Source: Candidatus Omnitrophota bacterium (GTDB lineage Bacteria; Omnitrophota; Omnitrophia; Omnitrophales; Aquincolibacteriaceae). From it: a stretch of DNA of 53,289 nt. A model generated the notes under the pieces. That model searched no databases, was not told where the DNA came from, and saw only the letters and a program-made list of their open reading frames with translations. Position numbers and translations under genes: made by a program. How positions within the stretch are numbered: the first letter of the stretch is position 1; every line of letters starts with the position of its first letter. The stretch covers positions 1 to 53,289 of the forward strand of contig CAIJHQ010000010.1 of the NCBI GenBank assembly GCA_903820505.1, in the 5' to 3' direction. Shown piece by piece: positions 31,561-42,200 of this stretch.

Positions 31561-32313
31561 TTAAACAACCTGCTCCACGGAATCCCTGTAGAGGCAGTAA
31601 TCGCAATCAGGACCAGGTTTCGGCAGGTTGTTCGACATTAAACACTTATGGGCGTCTATAACTGCCGGCTCCACCCAGGAGTCGTCCCCTTCATACGGGA
31701 TCACTTTTATATCAAACTCCAGTTTCCCGCCGAACGATTCCTTGCTGGTGTCGCCATTGCAATAGACAAAATACCCGGTCTTTGAGACCTTGAAACCGTT
31801 CTTCCGGAAAAGCCACTGGTAGATCTCGATCTGGCGCTTATACCCAATCTGCCAATCCGCATCAAGGTTCACTTCCTCCTCTTTGGAGGTTGCCTTATAA
31901 TCCGCAATCAGGAGCTCCCCTTTGGGATTCACCCACACGTCATCGATTCCTCCGGTGATCAGAAGATTGGTCGGCTGATGCAGGAAAGTAATCCCCCGCC
32001 GCATGGCATCGCGCCATTCATTCAGCTTTTCATGCTGAAAAGGAACTGCATCGATCTTGTACTCTTTCATGAGCGGATGCTGTGTCTGTGCGGCCCGATG
32101 GGCGTCAAATTCTTTTTTAAGAAGCGCATCCACCGCAGAGTTAAGACTGAAAGGATAACCGGGCGGACGGTCCACCCCAAGCCGGCGATCAATATAAAAA
32201 CAGCGCGGGCACTCTAAAAACATCGCAAGCCTCGTCCGGCTCAGCCGGAACGACGCCTTGCTCTTTGGATCAAAAATATTTTTCCCTCGTTTACCACGAT
32301 AATATTTAGACAT
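31561..32313 (-). CDS. PD-(D/E)XK nuclease, Cas4/RecB-like
   Basis: 250 aa. The nuclease core reads GGIDDVWVNPKGELLIADYKAT (about 118-140), giving the Asp and D-x-K pair, then YKRQIEIYQWLF (the Q-h-x-x-Y motif). Cysteines near the N-terminus (ECPRCFY) and C-terminus (DCDYCLYRD) are placed like the Fe-S ligands of Cas4/AddB-type nucleases. No CRISPR array or other cas genes are in the window, so the Cas4 role in spacer capture is not supported. A repair or defence exonuclease is more likely. It lies upstream of the lexA-like gene on the same strand. Confidence 0.85.
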   Translation of the reverse strand: MSKYYRGKRGKNIFDPKSKASFRLSRTRLAMFLECPRCFYIDRRLGVDRPPGYPFSLNSAVDALLKKEFDAHRAAQTQHPLMKEYKIDAVPFQHEKLNEWRDAMRRGITFLHQPTNLLITGGIDDVWVNPKGELLIADYKATSKEEEVNLDADWQIGYKRQIEIYQWLFRKNGFKVSKTGYFVYCNGDTSKESFGGKLEFDIKVIPYEGDDSWVEPAVIDAHKCLMSNNLPKPGPDCDYCLYRDSVEQVV

Positions 32314-32399
32314 TCTTAAACCTCATTATTGCGCCCAGGATCTCACAACCACCCGACAACGCCATGTCGCAATCCGCACAGAAGACAACATTACAAAAA

Positions 32400-33125
32400 T
32401 CACACCACCACTAAACTGGTGAGAATTTTTCTAACACCGCCTAAACTTTGTTCTAGGAATGGTAATACAGGCTGATTATTTGATGAGAAATTAAAAGAAA
32501 CCCAAGTAATAATTTCGACTTTTCCAGGACCATGCATTGCGGGGGGATTATCTACATTATAAATTCCTCCTGGAATCACTGTTCCCCCGAATAAAAATTC
32601 GGAATTATTTCCGACCACGAGAGAACCTCCCCCGAGCATCGATAAAGAAGCTCCCCCTGATGTAAGTTTCAACTCTTTATTTTCTTTCCTGACTTGTGGC
32701 GTCAACCGCTGATGTTTGTTTTCATTGTTCAATTCCATAAATATTGGCAACCATCGATTATCCGGATGGCTAAAGTGTTGAAAGCTTTTGAGCTCGATAA
32801 TAGCTTCGGGCCTTGCCATTGAGATTCCAGGAATACACTTTTCAACGCGTTTTTGAAATTGAAATTCGTTGTCCGAAAGAGTCGCATAAGGAAAGCAGAC
32901 TTTGGAATGCGCCTTCTTTCCGCTGCAATATTTTTCATAGATCCCATGCGCGCCAAAATCAAGGACAGAGCGTAAATTTTCCATAAGGTTTTTTACTTGT
33001 ATCAAAAGAGCGGCTTCGATTTTTTTCTCATGCAAAGATTTATTATATGCTCGCTTAATGTCTTGCAGATCACCCTGGGCATGATTCAACAGAGCTTCGG
33101 CCTCCTCAAAATAGGCTGCGGACAT
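32400..33125 (-). CDS. Unknown helical protein in the defence island
   Basis: 241 aa. Residues 1-75 are helical (FEEAEALLNHAQGDLQDIKRAYN, then LIQVKNLMENLRSVLDFGAHGIYE), a layout seen in HEPN-like or phage-resistance helpers. An NENKHQRL motif (about residue 134) follows and then a Gly-rich beta segment (LSMLGGGSLVVGNN). The RxxxxH motif of HEPN nucleases is not convincingly present. No family was recognised with certainty. It lies downstream of the HNH gene on the same strand after a 175-nt AT-rich gap. Confidence 0.55.
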   Translation of the reverse strand: MSAAYFEEAEALLNHAQGDLQDIKRAYNKSLHEKKIEAALLIQVKNLMENLRSVLDFGAHGIYEKYCSGKKAHSKVCFPYATLSDNEFQFQKRVEKCIPGISMARPEAIIELKSFQHFSHPDNRWLPIFMELNNENKHQRLTPQVRKENKELKLTSGGASLSMLGGGSLVVGNNSEFLFGGTVIPGGIYNVDNPPAMHGPGKVEIITWVSFNFSSNNQPVLPFLEQSLGGVRKILTSLVVV

Positions 33126-33299
33126 ATTTTTTATTCCCCATTTACAATTTGAAGCACAATTTTTATTACTCGATATATTTTAAAAACTCTAAACAAATCA
33201 TCTTAGTCCATTTTGAGAAAACAAATGAATCCGTTCACTTCCCATTGCTTTTTGACATGATTCAAGCAAAAGACGACATTAGGATTGTTTATTTTGAAT

Positions 33300-34289
33300 C
33301 TAATTTCTCGCCTTTAGCAGGATCGAATCGCGGTGGTATTCGAGGTACTCGTCCTGCCGGCCGGAAAAAGTTCCGACATTGAAACTCTCATCAAGGGGAA
33401 TGCCCATTCGGGCTAATGAAACCGTGTGAGCTACCGGCGAGATGATAAGAGAACCATTATTGCGAAAGGAAATAAATCCATCGTTAAACAAATGATCCAC
33501 GCTCGGCGTCAGCAGCAGTCCGTTTTCACCATCGAGACGTTCTTTATTGTCCGCGACGCTCCATGGCTTGATGTGGCTCGCGATCAAATGCTCGAGCCTA
33601 TCGACGCGGGTCACCCTGCAAAATCGTTCGATGTTAGCCACGCGAGCGCGGAACTTACCCTGCCCCCGGCGTGATTGAATAACTTGCTCCCGCTCAGTGA
33701 CGGGAATGGTGTCATCCTTTTCGACGTTCTCCACCTGAACCTCGCCCCACTTTTGAAGAAGCTCCGATCTCCCCATATCGAAATCCAGCATCTCCCCTCG
33801 CCCCGCAACGCCGGCCATTGCTTTTGGCAGGATCGCTTCGGCCTCTGGACCAATAAGACCCACCAGCGCCTGGGCAAACATCTCTGGGATCTCTGTAAGA
33901 TACATCTGATTGCCCACACCATCGGCTCGAATCGGAGAGTAACGCTCGGGAAGAAGTGCGCGCAGCAGGCTCATGTGCTCGCGAGGCTGAATCGGGTGTT
34001 GCAAAATCGAGAAAATGATGTCCACTCGCCAGCCAATCTCATCCCAGTTGGCTCCTGCTGTCCCAAACTCAGTGGGCTTGGGACACGTATACGCGGGACC
34101 TTGGGCAATACCCATCGCCATTATTTTCTGGGCATTAAACGAAAAAACAATATCTCCATACGAGACTTCCCTCATGGTCTCGTAGTAGTGATTCAGGGTG
34201 CCGTCCCGCTTAAGCTTCGGAGACCACAAATACCCACCACGGGTCTCATGCTCAAACGTCTGATTTTGGCTTACCCACCAATAGCGCAT
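33300..34289 (-). CDS. HNH endonuclease with PUA/EVE-like N-terminus
   Basis: 329 aa. The N-terminal part (YWWVSQNQTFEHETRGGYLWSPK, then YGDIVFSFNAQKIMAMGIAQG) resembles an EVE/PUA-type module that can read modified bases. The C-terminal part (about 230-300) is an HNH nuclease: ASHIKPW, NGLLLTPSVDHLF, with the His-Asn-His order in place. Such fusions act like modification-dependent (type IV-like) restriction enzymes; the modification recognised here is unknown. GAGG lies 11 nt before the ATG. It follows the NDT/TIR-like gene by about 96 nt on the same strand. Confidence 0.8.
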   Translation of the reverse strand: MRYWWVSQNQTFEHETRGGYLWSPKLKRDGTLNHYYETMREVSYGDIVFSFNAQKIMAMGIAQGPAYTCPKPTEFGTAGANWDEIGWRVDIIFSILQHPIQPREHMSLLRALLPERYSPIRADGVGNQMYLTEIPEMFAQALVGLIGPEAEAILPKAMAGVAGRGEMLDFDMGRSELLQKWGEVQVENVEKDDTIPVTEREQVIQSRRGQGKFRARVANIERFCRVTRVDRLEHLIASHIKPWSVADNKERLDGENGLLLTPSVDHLFNDGFISFRNNGSLIISPVAHTVSLARMGIPLDESFNVGTFSGRQDEYLEYHRDSILLKARN

Positions 34290-34385
34290 ACTTTATCGAC
34301 CTCTATTAACCACTGCCCCTTCGTTACCCGGTGCCGCTCTAGTTCTACATGCTGTTTGTGGCAGCTATACGTGCATCTTTCCTTC

Positions 34386-35879
34386 CTAATATTTTTGAAT
34401 GGAATCAAAGGGCACGCTGTCCTGACCTGCTACTTTACCGTCCACATAAACAATCCAAGAAACCTTATAGTTGTGCCGAGCTTCCCAGGTTGCGTCATTA
34501 ACATCGTACTCCAATCGAGCGATAGCCTCATCTGGCTTTCCAAATATCCATAAGGTTTTTTGTGGCAATAAGCATGTTTCGTATTTTCGTTGGGCTGGTT
34601 CTGGCAACGCTTCAAAATTAAATGTTAATACGGTATATTCTAATTTATCTATGATCTCTTGTTTTGAACTGAGATGTTGATAAGGCCACTCTTTCTTTTC
34701 CATATACATTGATGGAAACCGCACTTCAGCAATAATATTTTTAAACATTTCGTCGCCTTGGTTTTGCAGTCCTAAAGCAAATAGGTATTTATGCTCCTTC
34801 GACTCCATTGATAAGACGGAAAAATCAACGATCAGATTCGCTTTTTTAATCGCAGTTGTGAGCGCTGGCGAGGTATAGTAATTTTCCCAAACGGGGTTAT
34901 CCGGATGACTTGGATTTTGAACTATATGGTCTATAAATTCTCGCAAGCGATTAAAAAAATCGAGGTTTGATTGACCGTCCAGATGATACTGCGCCATTCT
35001 ATACATGCTCGTATCAAAAAACGCTTCTTGGCCGCTAGAATAAATCATAATACTTCGTTTCCTTAATGCATGCCGAACACCAAGCTCCCAAATTACATTT
35101 CTATTTGAACGCCTTAGATCAGCGATCACAATTTCATCATTAGAAAGAGAGTTGATGATCTGCGCCGGGATGGCACCAGGCTCATTTATCAACTCGGCGT
35201 GGTAGCATTTAATTTTATAGCCAGAGTTCAGAACGCACTTCTCTACTATTTTTCTGTATACCTCCATGTTTTGAAGATACTCTGCGCTCCCTCGTTCACC
35301 GATTGGCATAATTACAAAACATTTATACTCATGAGGATCAGACTTTGAAGGAGTTTCAGGAAAAGTCTCGTCGGCTATTTTGAAGTTATCAGACACTCTG
35401 CTTTTCGAAGATTTAACCTCAGCATATATCGCTGAGGGCTCCAGCTTGCCAAGGACCCCTTGATTCGCCTTCTCTTTCAAAAGCTTTATCTTGGCATCTA
35501 TTGACTCGACCATCCGCGGGGACAACACGCCCTCATCTGCCAGACTCATTTTTTCAGCTTCAAAATGGTCGGCTGCGGTAAGCGCGCCCGCCTTAAGATA
35601 TCGCAAGCTTCCATATGACGCACCGGACACATGAACATCATCGTAATCATATTTTGTTTTAGCAAGCTGTTCGTTTCCCCACTTAATCATCGCTTCGAGA
35701 TCGTGCTTCTCTTTTTCAAAAGGACTTTTTGAGATCTTGAAACTTTGAAGCTGTTTTTCAAGGCCCTCGATCTCGTCTTTAAGGAAGTTCAAACCTTCTT
35801 GAAACAATCGATATGTTCCAACAGTGAATAAAACATCGCCTACCGTGTCAGCATCGTTGGGATTATTTGGCTGTGCCAT
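34386..35879 (-). CDS. NDT/TIR-like Rossmannoid effector with coiled-coil N-terminus
   Basis: 497 aa from the ATG at 35879, whose A is shared with the methyltransferase stop (TAATG). Residues about 28-75 and 120-142 are coiled coil. Residues about 186-320 match the nucleoside-deoxyribosyltransferase/TIR-like group: YKCFVIMPIGE, then EIVIADLRRSNRNVIWELGVRHAL with the conserved Glu265 in the ELG motif. Relatives of this fold in defence systems cleave NAD+ or nucleotides, so an effector role is likely (inference). The C-terminal third (330-497) is unassigned. Tight coupling to a helicase-methyltransferase pair is the notable point. The longer frame to 36122 overlaps the methyltransferase and is not used. 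Confidence 0.75.
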   Translation of the reverse strand: MAQPNNPNDADTVGDVLFTVGTYRLFQEGLNFLKDEIEGLEKQLQSFKISKSPFEKEKHDLEAMIKWGNEQLAKTKYDYDDVHVSGASYGSLRYLKAGALTAADHFEAEKMSLADEGVLSPRMVESIDAKIKLLKEKANQGVLGKLEPSAIYAEVKSSKSRVSDNFKIADETFPETPSKSDPHEYKCFVIMPIGERGSAEYLQNMEVYRKIVEKCVLNSGYKIKCYHAELINEPGAIPAQIINSLSNDEIVIADLRRSNRNVIWELGVRHALRKRSIMIYSSGQEAFFDTSMYRMAQYHLDGQSNLDFFNRLREFIDHIVQNPSHPDNPVWENYYTSPALTTAIKKANLIVDFSVLSMESKEHKYLFALGLQNQGDEMFKNIIAEVRFPSMYMEKKEWPYQHLSSKQEIIDKLEYTVLTFNFEALPEPAQRKYETCLLPQKTLWIFGKPDEAIARLEYDVNDATWEARHNYKVSWIVYVDGKVAGQDSVPFDSIQKY

Positions 35880-38800
35880 TATTTGAATGCTCCGGGCCAG
35901 CCGCCATGCTGGTCGATGACTTTGTCGATCTCGGACATAATGCGAATGGTTTCGGAGAGGGCGACGACGATCTTTTGGTAATGGTCGATGTCGTCTTTGG
36001 AGAGTTTGCGGCCCCTGCGGTCCTTGAGCCATCTTTCGCAAACTTGATAACCACCAACACAGAAACTCCACACGCATTCGGGCACGCCTTGGAAGCCGAC
36101 ACTCTGCTCTTTGTCGATCCAAACAGTTTCACCGACCCAGGAGATCTTTTCAATTTCCGTACTGTTATCTCCTAAATATTTGGTGATATATTTCTCTACC
36201 TTCGGCGATTCCAGAAGATGCAAAGCAACAAGCTCACCGCCCAATTTAGCAAGAACTTGGAACAGGTCAAGGTTCGATGACAACGGCAGTCGCGGAAAAT
36301 CAATTTTAAGAAAATCAGCATAGCGAAGTCTGTAAGCAGGGCTATGAAATACGGCATAGGCGTAGCGAAAGACACCTTCGGGTGTTATCCCGCAGGGCAA
36401 CTCAGGCGTCGCTGTCTTTTGATGGAATGTTTCATTTAATCGTTTAATAAAAATGTTTGAAAAATTCGCCGCGCGTTTTTCTGCACTTATCAAATCCGCC
36501 TGTTGCGTGGGAATATTTTCAAGAAATAAAGGGAATACCGTGCCCCGATCGAGTAACGAAACAACATCTTTTCCCGCCAGCCCACGAATAACAAAGACCG
36601 CTGGCTCTTCACCGGCACGGCTTTGGCGCATAGCACACAATCCAACATTGTTAGAATTTATCAAGTGTCTAAACAAATCAAATCTTGGACGGCTAAGGAA
36701 ACCCTGATTGCCACTATAGAACGTCCACCTAACATCAAAGGGGCGGTAGTTAATCTGTCGCAGAAAGCCTTCTGGCTTTTTTGCAGCGCGCACATCTTTC
36801 AGAGCGCTTTCGAGCTTCCAACCGGCAGAGTCCGCGACAGTGTAAGCAGCTCGAAATTTTTGGGGAGTCATTTCTCGAAGGTCAGAAACAGTCTTCATTA
36901 TATGCGTTTTAGTGAATGATACCGCCAGCAGATCATTCATTGATTCCAAGCCCCCAGCTCCAATTTCGAATAATTCTTTCAGGCCTGTCCAGCTCAAATA
37001 TTCCGAATCCTGGCTGAGACGGCTTGGACAAAGCAGAAATTGTGGTGGCTTTGCCTCAACGGGTTTCCACTCGCTGCTTGAGATGCTGCCGCTCAAAAGT
37101 GCGGCATATTTCGCCTCGCGCGCACCACGCAAACTACAATGACGGATAGCCGTTTTCTTGTTGGGAATCTTACCCCAAAGGCTTATCGCCACTCCCTGTT
37201 GAATGTCGAAAACGTTCTCGTCTTTTGACCCATCCGGTCCAGTATCTTGTTTCTTAACGCTACCGTGTAAGTCCATAATAAAACAGAGCTGAAAACTCTC
37301 TAGCAGAGACTGCCGCATCCTGCGATGCGTTAGTCCATCGATGTATACGTTGTTCGTGATCATTCCGACAACGCCAGCATGCGTCGCATCAATCGTACAC
37401 TGAGCAAATCTTACGAACTTAATAAAATCATCTGTAATATTCAGCTTCTTTTCTTCGAGGCCACGCTTGTAGTCCCCTAATAAATTAAGAATGTATTGAT
37501 TTTTATTAAGTTGCCCAAAGTTGGAATACGGAGGATTACCAATAATGACGGTAAAACGCTTCATATTTTTTGCAACGTTAGCATTTTTTACTTCATCAGC
37601 AATATAGGAGTCAAAAAGCGGAAGGCCGGATTCTGAATGCGGTGGCTCAAGTGCATTCGTGAGGTACACCTGCAATCTATGCTGGCCTTTAAAATCGTAT
37701 CCTGTTTCTTTCAAAACAAGGCCGAGTTTCATGTGGCATACTGAATATGGTGCCATCATTATTTCAAACCCATAAATTCGAGGCAAAAGATGTGTGGGCA
37801 CATAATCGTTCCATAGTTCTTTTACCCTCTCCGCTGAGTTCCTCTCTGCCTTCCATTTTGAACTCATGGTCGTATAAATCAACAAGACTGTATGCTTGAG
37901 GAAGGTCCCGGTTCCTGTTGCTGGATCGAGGATCTGCACAAATGGTTGATTCGATAATTCTTTCCACGCCTTGCTGCTTTGATGCATTCCATCAGGCCGC
38001 GCCAACGTTCCTTTTGCGATCAAATCGCCCCAGGTGCTTGTATCAGCCAAGCCGAGCTCTAAGCCAAATTCATTCCGAAGGATCTCATCCACAGAACGAA
38101 CGATGTATGAGACTACAGGATCAGGAGTATAGTAAACGCCGCGACGCTTACGCTGTACCGACTCATACTCATTCAAAAAACCTTCGTAAAAGTGAATAAC
38201 AGGGTCTTCTCCGCGGGTCTGCCGCCCAAACTCTCTGAGAATTTCCTGCATCCTGTCAGAGCCATCTTTTTGATTAAGGTCATCCAGCAGTTCAACCAAA
38301 CGATTGATGCCCAACTCATCAAAGTTTAGATTGTCTTTTGATTTTTTAGCGGCCTTGAAGCACTCCTGGAAGAGTCCTTTTAAGAATGGATTGGTGTCTG
38401 GGACGCGATCTATAACCTCATGAAGCTCAAAATGACCATCCGTATCCATACATCGCGCTGAGAACAATCCGTATGTGACCGTTTGGGCATACATGTCGGC
38501 AAAAGCATCTTGCTCGAGATCATGAATCAAGGTTTTCTTAAACGTATTGAGCATCGCGTGAAGAGGACCTTTTTCTGACTCTACCTCAAATGCTTCGTTT
38601 ACCCGCTTCCGCATATCGCGAGCTAGTTCAGCCATGTAAACCGCAAGATGTTCGGCCGTCTTGATGGCTTTTCGAGTTGAGCCCCTAAATGCACCGCGCC
38701 ATTGTTCCCGCCATTCATTTTGGTCAATACCTTCCGGCCATTTGAGACTTCCCAGGTAATCAAGTATGTAGTGGAAGTGGGTCTCTGCCTCATCCCACGA

Positions 38801-39247
38801 GAACTCTTTCAGCTCCTCGCCTCCATCATCGCTTTTGTGAAAATGAGCAAAGGTGGTTCCGCGATGTCCGCTTTCTCCTGTGCCAGCTATAAATAGCAGG
38901 TCATCCATTGCCCATGTTGCGCGATCTCCAGTCCGGGTTCTTTTTTTGTGAACAAAATAGTTAAGGATCTTACGGAGAGCGCCAATGGGCATGTGTTTTG
39001 GTTCGAAATCAACCCAGAACACACCCCATGGTTGACCAGGAACCGGCCGGAGCTGTCTTATGTCGCGAATTTTAGAAGCGAATTTTTCCTGAAGCCCGAG
39101 TTCCTCCGTTGAATACTGGAAGGAAATCTCATCCAGTTCATCAAAGGAACTTTGCTCAATGGGCCAGCTCAATTCGTCACGCAAAAATACAACTAAGGAG
39201 GGAAAGGTTTTTATCGATTTGATGCGGTCAATGCTAATGTCGGGCAT
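35879..39247 (-). CDS. N6-adenine DNA methyltransferase, type ISP/IIG-like C-terminal layout
   Basis: 1122 aa. A large N-terminal helical region (1-360) precedes RGVYYTPDPVVSYIVRSV (370-385). Then come motif I DPATGTGTFL (441-450) and motif IV NPPY (571-574) in the gamma-class order. The C-terminus (IDHYQKIVVALSETIRIMSEID) is the helical end typical of type ISP/IIG enzymes and should include target recognition. There is no nuclease or helicase in this chain; both are in the neighbour. Start at ATG 39247, 2 nt after the helicase stop, with GGAG upstream; an ATG at 39271 inside the helicase gene is the alternative. Confidence 0.9.
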   Translation of the reverse strand: MPDISIDRIKSIKTFPSLVVFLRDELSWPIEQSSFDELDEISFQYSTEELGLQEKFASKIRDIRQLRPVPGQPWGVFWVDFEPKHMPIGALRKILNYFVHKKRTRTGDRATWAMDDLLFIAGTGESGHRGTTFAHFHKSDDGGEELKEFSWDEAETHFHYILDYLGSLKWPEGIDQNEWREQWRGAFRGSTRKAIKTAEHLAVYMAELARDMRKRVNEAFEVESEKGPLHAMLNTFKKTLIHDLEQDAFADMYAQTVTYGLFSARCMDTDGHFELHEVIDRVPDTNPFLKGLFQECFKAAKKSKDNLNFDELGINRLVELLDDLNQKDGSDRMQEILREFGRQTRGEDPVIHFYEGFLNEYESVQRKRRGVYYTPDPVVSYIVRSVDEILRNEFGLELGLADTSTWGDLIAKGTLARPDGMHQSSKAWKELSNQPFVQILDPATGTGTFLKHTVLLIYTTMSSKWKAERNSAERVKELWNDYVPTHLLPRIYGFEIMMAPYSVCHMKLGLVLKETGYDFKGQHRLQVYLTNALEPPHSESGLPLFDSYIADEVKNANVAKNMKRFTVIIGNPPYSNFGQLNKNQYILNLLGDYKRGLEEKKLNITDDFIKFVRFAQCTIDATHAGVVGMITNNVYIDGLTHRRMRQSLLESFQLCFIMDLHGSVKKQDTGPDGSKDENVFDIQQGVAISLWGKIPNKKTAIRHCSLRGAREAKYAALLSGSISSSEWKPVEAKPPQFLLCPSRLSQDSEYLSWTGLKELFEIGAGGLESMNDLLAVSFTKTHIMKTVSDLREMTPQKFRAAYTVADSAGWKLESALKDVRAAKKPEGFLRQINYRPFDVRWTFYSGNQGFLSRPRFDLFRHLINSNNVGLCAMRQSRAGEEPAVFVIRGLAGKDVVSLLDRGTVFPLFLENIPTQQADLISAEKRAANFSNIFIKRLNETFHQKTATPELPCGITPEGVFRYAYAVFHSPAYRLRYADFLKIDFPRLPLSSNLDLFQVLAKLGGELVALHLLESPKVEKYITKYLGDNSTEIEKISWVGETVWIDKEQSVGFQGVPECVWSFCVGGYQVCERWLKDRRGRKLSKDDIDHYQKIVVALSETIRIMSEIDKVIDQHGGWPGAFK

Positions 39248-39249
39248 CT

Positions 39250-42200
39250 CTATGAGAGCTCCATCCAACATTTAAGAATGGGCTTGATACCTTGAGGGGC
39301 CTGGAGTTGTCTTAAATAAGTCTGAATAATGTGGATATTAATCTTCGTCTTTATTTCTTCCAGGGTCTTTTGCTCGACCGTGCAAACGCGGGGTGTTTCC
39401 GGCTTGGACCTAATGATCGAGATGATCTCGCCGGGATCTTCGGCAATTCTTTCCGTCTGGAGAGCATATAAATACCACCTTGTCTCGCCAGCATCTTCGG
39501 TCCATTCGATCGTATCTTTTTCCGCTTTAACTGTTATCTCCGGTCGTGGTATGCGATAACAAAAAAATACAGCCTTTGCGTCCTTCGATGGATTTTTCTT
39601 CCCAGAGAAGACTTTCCCTGGAAACCCAGCAAGCTTCGCTGCCAAACCGGGATCATCTTTTAGCAGCCTCTGAAGCTCTAGGTGCATTTCTTCAATGAGG
39701 CTGGTCTTCCCGTCATAACCCTCATTAAATTCTCTCAAAGCGTCGAATTCGTCTTCCGGCTTTAATAATTTGCGCCCTTCAATGCCTTGCGTCTTTGATA
39801 TCCGCAAGGTTTTGTGAGAAACACGGGAATAAAGCTTCAGCAGATCATCAAGCTCATTCGGCGGAAGGAAGTTCCAAAACTCTACGGTACCTCTTATTTC
39901 TTTCTGCTCTGGGTGGTCTTGTAGGATCGCTTTTTCTACGTCGTTATTCATGCGCCTGTCTACGCGACCAATCCGCTGCATCAGGCGAACGGGATTCCAA
40001 TGCAAATCGTAGTTGATGAGCCGCGTGGCATCCTGGAGATTAAGACCCTCAGCGAGAACGTCCGTTGAAATAAGAACGCGAATCTCATTCAGCCCTTCTT
40101 CCTTGAGCTTCGCGCTGGATGAGTCGTTGTAGTAAGGGGCAAACTCTCTAATGATTTCTCCGCGATCACGATCAGTCCCGCCATCGATTTCGTCTACTCC
40201 CTTGACGCCTCTGCTTTTTAGCTCGTCGCGTAAATACCGAGCCGTTTCAGCAAATTCAGAAAAGATAAGAACCTTCTCTGTTTTGAGCACAGGGTCTGTC
40301 TTTAAAAGCGTCGCTAGAGCTTCGAGCTTATCGTCGTGCGAAGGTTTGAATTTCTTAAGCTCCTTGATGAATTCGGTCATCTGATTTAAATCTAGATAAG
40401 TGTCGCGAACGATGTCTTCGACTTTATACTCTTGTCTGTTCAAAGGCTCCACCTGGTCGAGCATGTCCTTTGTAACTAAGTCTTCTTCTGGCAAATGCTC
40501 TTCATCTTCAAAATCCCAGTATTTGTGCTGAGCGTCATGAACATACCGGATCAACTCTACGTTGTTCTTTTCCCAGGTAGATAGCGTTTGCTTTTCCTCG
40601 GGTGTCTCGCTATGTGCTTTGATCCATGTCAACAGCTTGATGAACAAGCGGCAGCATGAACAATCGAAGGCGAGGGCAGAGCTTTCGAACCGTTTGAGAA
40701 ATTGTATGCGAATCAAGCTCACGACTTGCTTTTGCATATTTGCTTGAAAAGCCCGCGTCTGACCCAAAATATCTTCTTTGCCCTTTTTCTGTTCTGGCTG
40801 AACTTTTTCACGCAAATAAAATAATGGGTAATAAATGCCTAAGCGGAACAACGGCTGCTCTTTGGAAAAAGCTTCTTCAACCTTAGTCAGTAGCCCCCCA
40901 TAAGACTTCTTTATGGAATAGTCCATAACTCGCGGGGGCTTTCTGTCCGGGAACAAAACTTGGCGGCCGCCTTCTTGTTCCTGGCTTTTTCTCACATACG
41001 AGCGACTTCGTTGAACTACTAGGGTCTTAAATATACCGTCGGCACGCAAGACATCGCGGGCTTCAGCCATGTTGGTTTCCTGCGAAGCGCTTTCCGCGTT
41101 ATCAACAGACTTAACAAGATCCTTTTCGAGCTTCCTGAAATGTCCGCCAACCGAATGTATCCCCAACTTCTCTTTGAAATAATAATCATCCCGCCGCGTA
41201 AACAACTCGAACATGTGTTTGAGATCATCGAGGTAGTTATTAATGGGGGTGGCTGTGAGGAGAAACATTTGCTTTTGATGAGGGATTGGTTCGACCAGAT
41301 CATAAAGTAAACGATAGCGTGACGGCTTCCGTTCGCCCTTCCCTGCAATGCCTGGATTTCTGAAGTGGTGAGCTTCGTCAATGATTACTACGTCGACGAG
41401 TTCTTTTATGCGGTTGAAACGTTCCGGATAGTCGCCGCCGCGGCTCAAATCCGTGTGATTGAAGATGGAAAGGTTACTAAAATCTCCACCGCTTACTCCT
41501 CCCACAGAAGGCAGGTACTTCCGAAGATGTTTTTCCCAGACATCAATTCGTGCGGTTTTGGGAACAAAGAGAGCAACGCGCTTTCGTTCATGCATAATCA
41601 AACGCTCAATCAGCATCAACCCGATGAATGTTTTCCCGAGGCCAACACCATCGCATAAAAAAGCCCCGTTATATTGGCGAGCAATCTTCATCAACGCCTG
41701 ATAGCCGTCTTTCTGATATTGATCCAATTTTGGAAACAGCTTCGACTCTGAGCGCTCCCATTCCGTTGCGGTCAACTCGTGCCCACGGAAAAACTCCTGC
41801 AAACTCTTCGCGTAGACTTCAAAGGGTTGGTAGTCCCGTACGTGATGCTCAATAACCTTAAGAATTTCTGGCGTAACTGGTTCAGCCACTTCCCAATGCT
41901 CATTGAACCATTCCTGCAAAACACTTACTTGCCCGCCGGTAATTTGAACATTGAGTTCGATGTTTTCATGAAGACCTGGATGGGTAAAGTTAGATGATCC
42001 AACGAGGGCCGTGGAACCGACGACTTCTTTTCGCGCATGAGTTATATAAGCTTTGGCATGGAACTTTTCTTTCCTATAAACCCGACACTCTATTTTGCCT
42101 GAATGAAGGGCCTCGACGATCGCGGCGGTTCCGTTTAAAAATGGATTCTTTTCTTTGGTCTGTTCCAAACTGTCATTAAGACGGGATTTGATGCGGTCAA

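Noticed and set aside
31561-32313. Cas4 as part of a CRISPR system
   Set aside because: No CRISPR repeats and no other cas genes are seen in the window.
32400-33125. HEPN ribonuclease
   Set aside because: The helical layout is suggestive, but a clear RxxxxH active-site motif was not found.
33149-33382. Plus-strand 77-aa ORF
   Set aside because: It has no ribosome site and runs into the antisense of the HNH gene; the AT-rich gap explains it.
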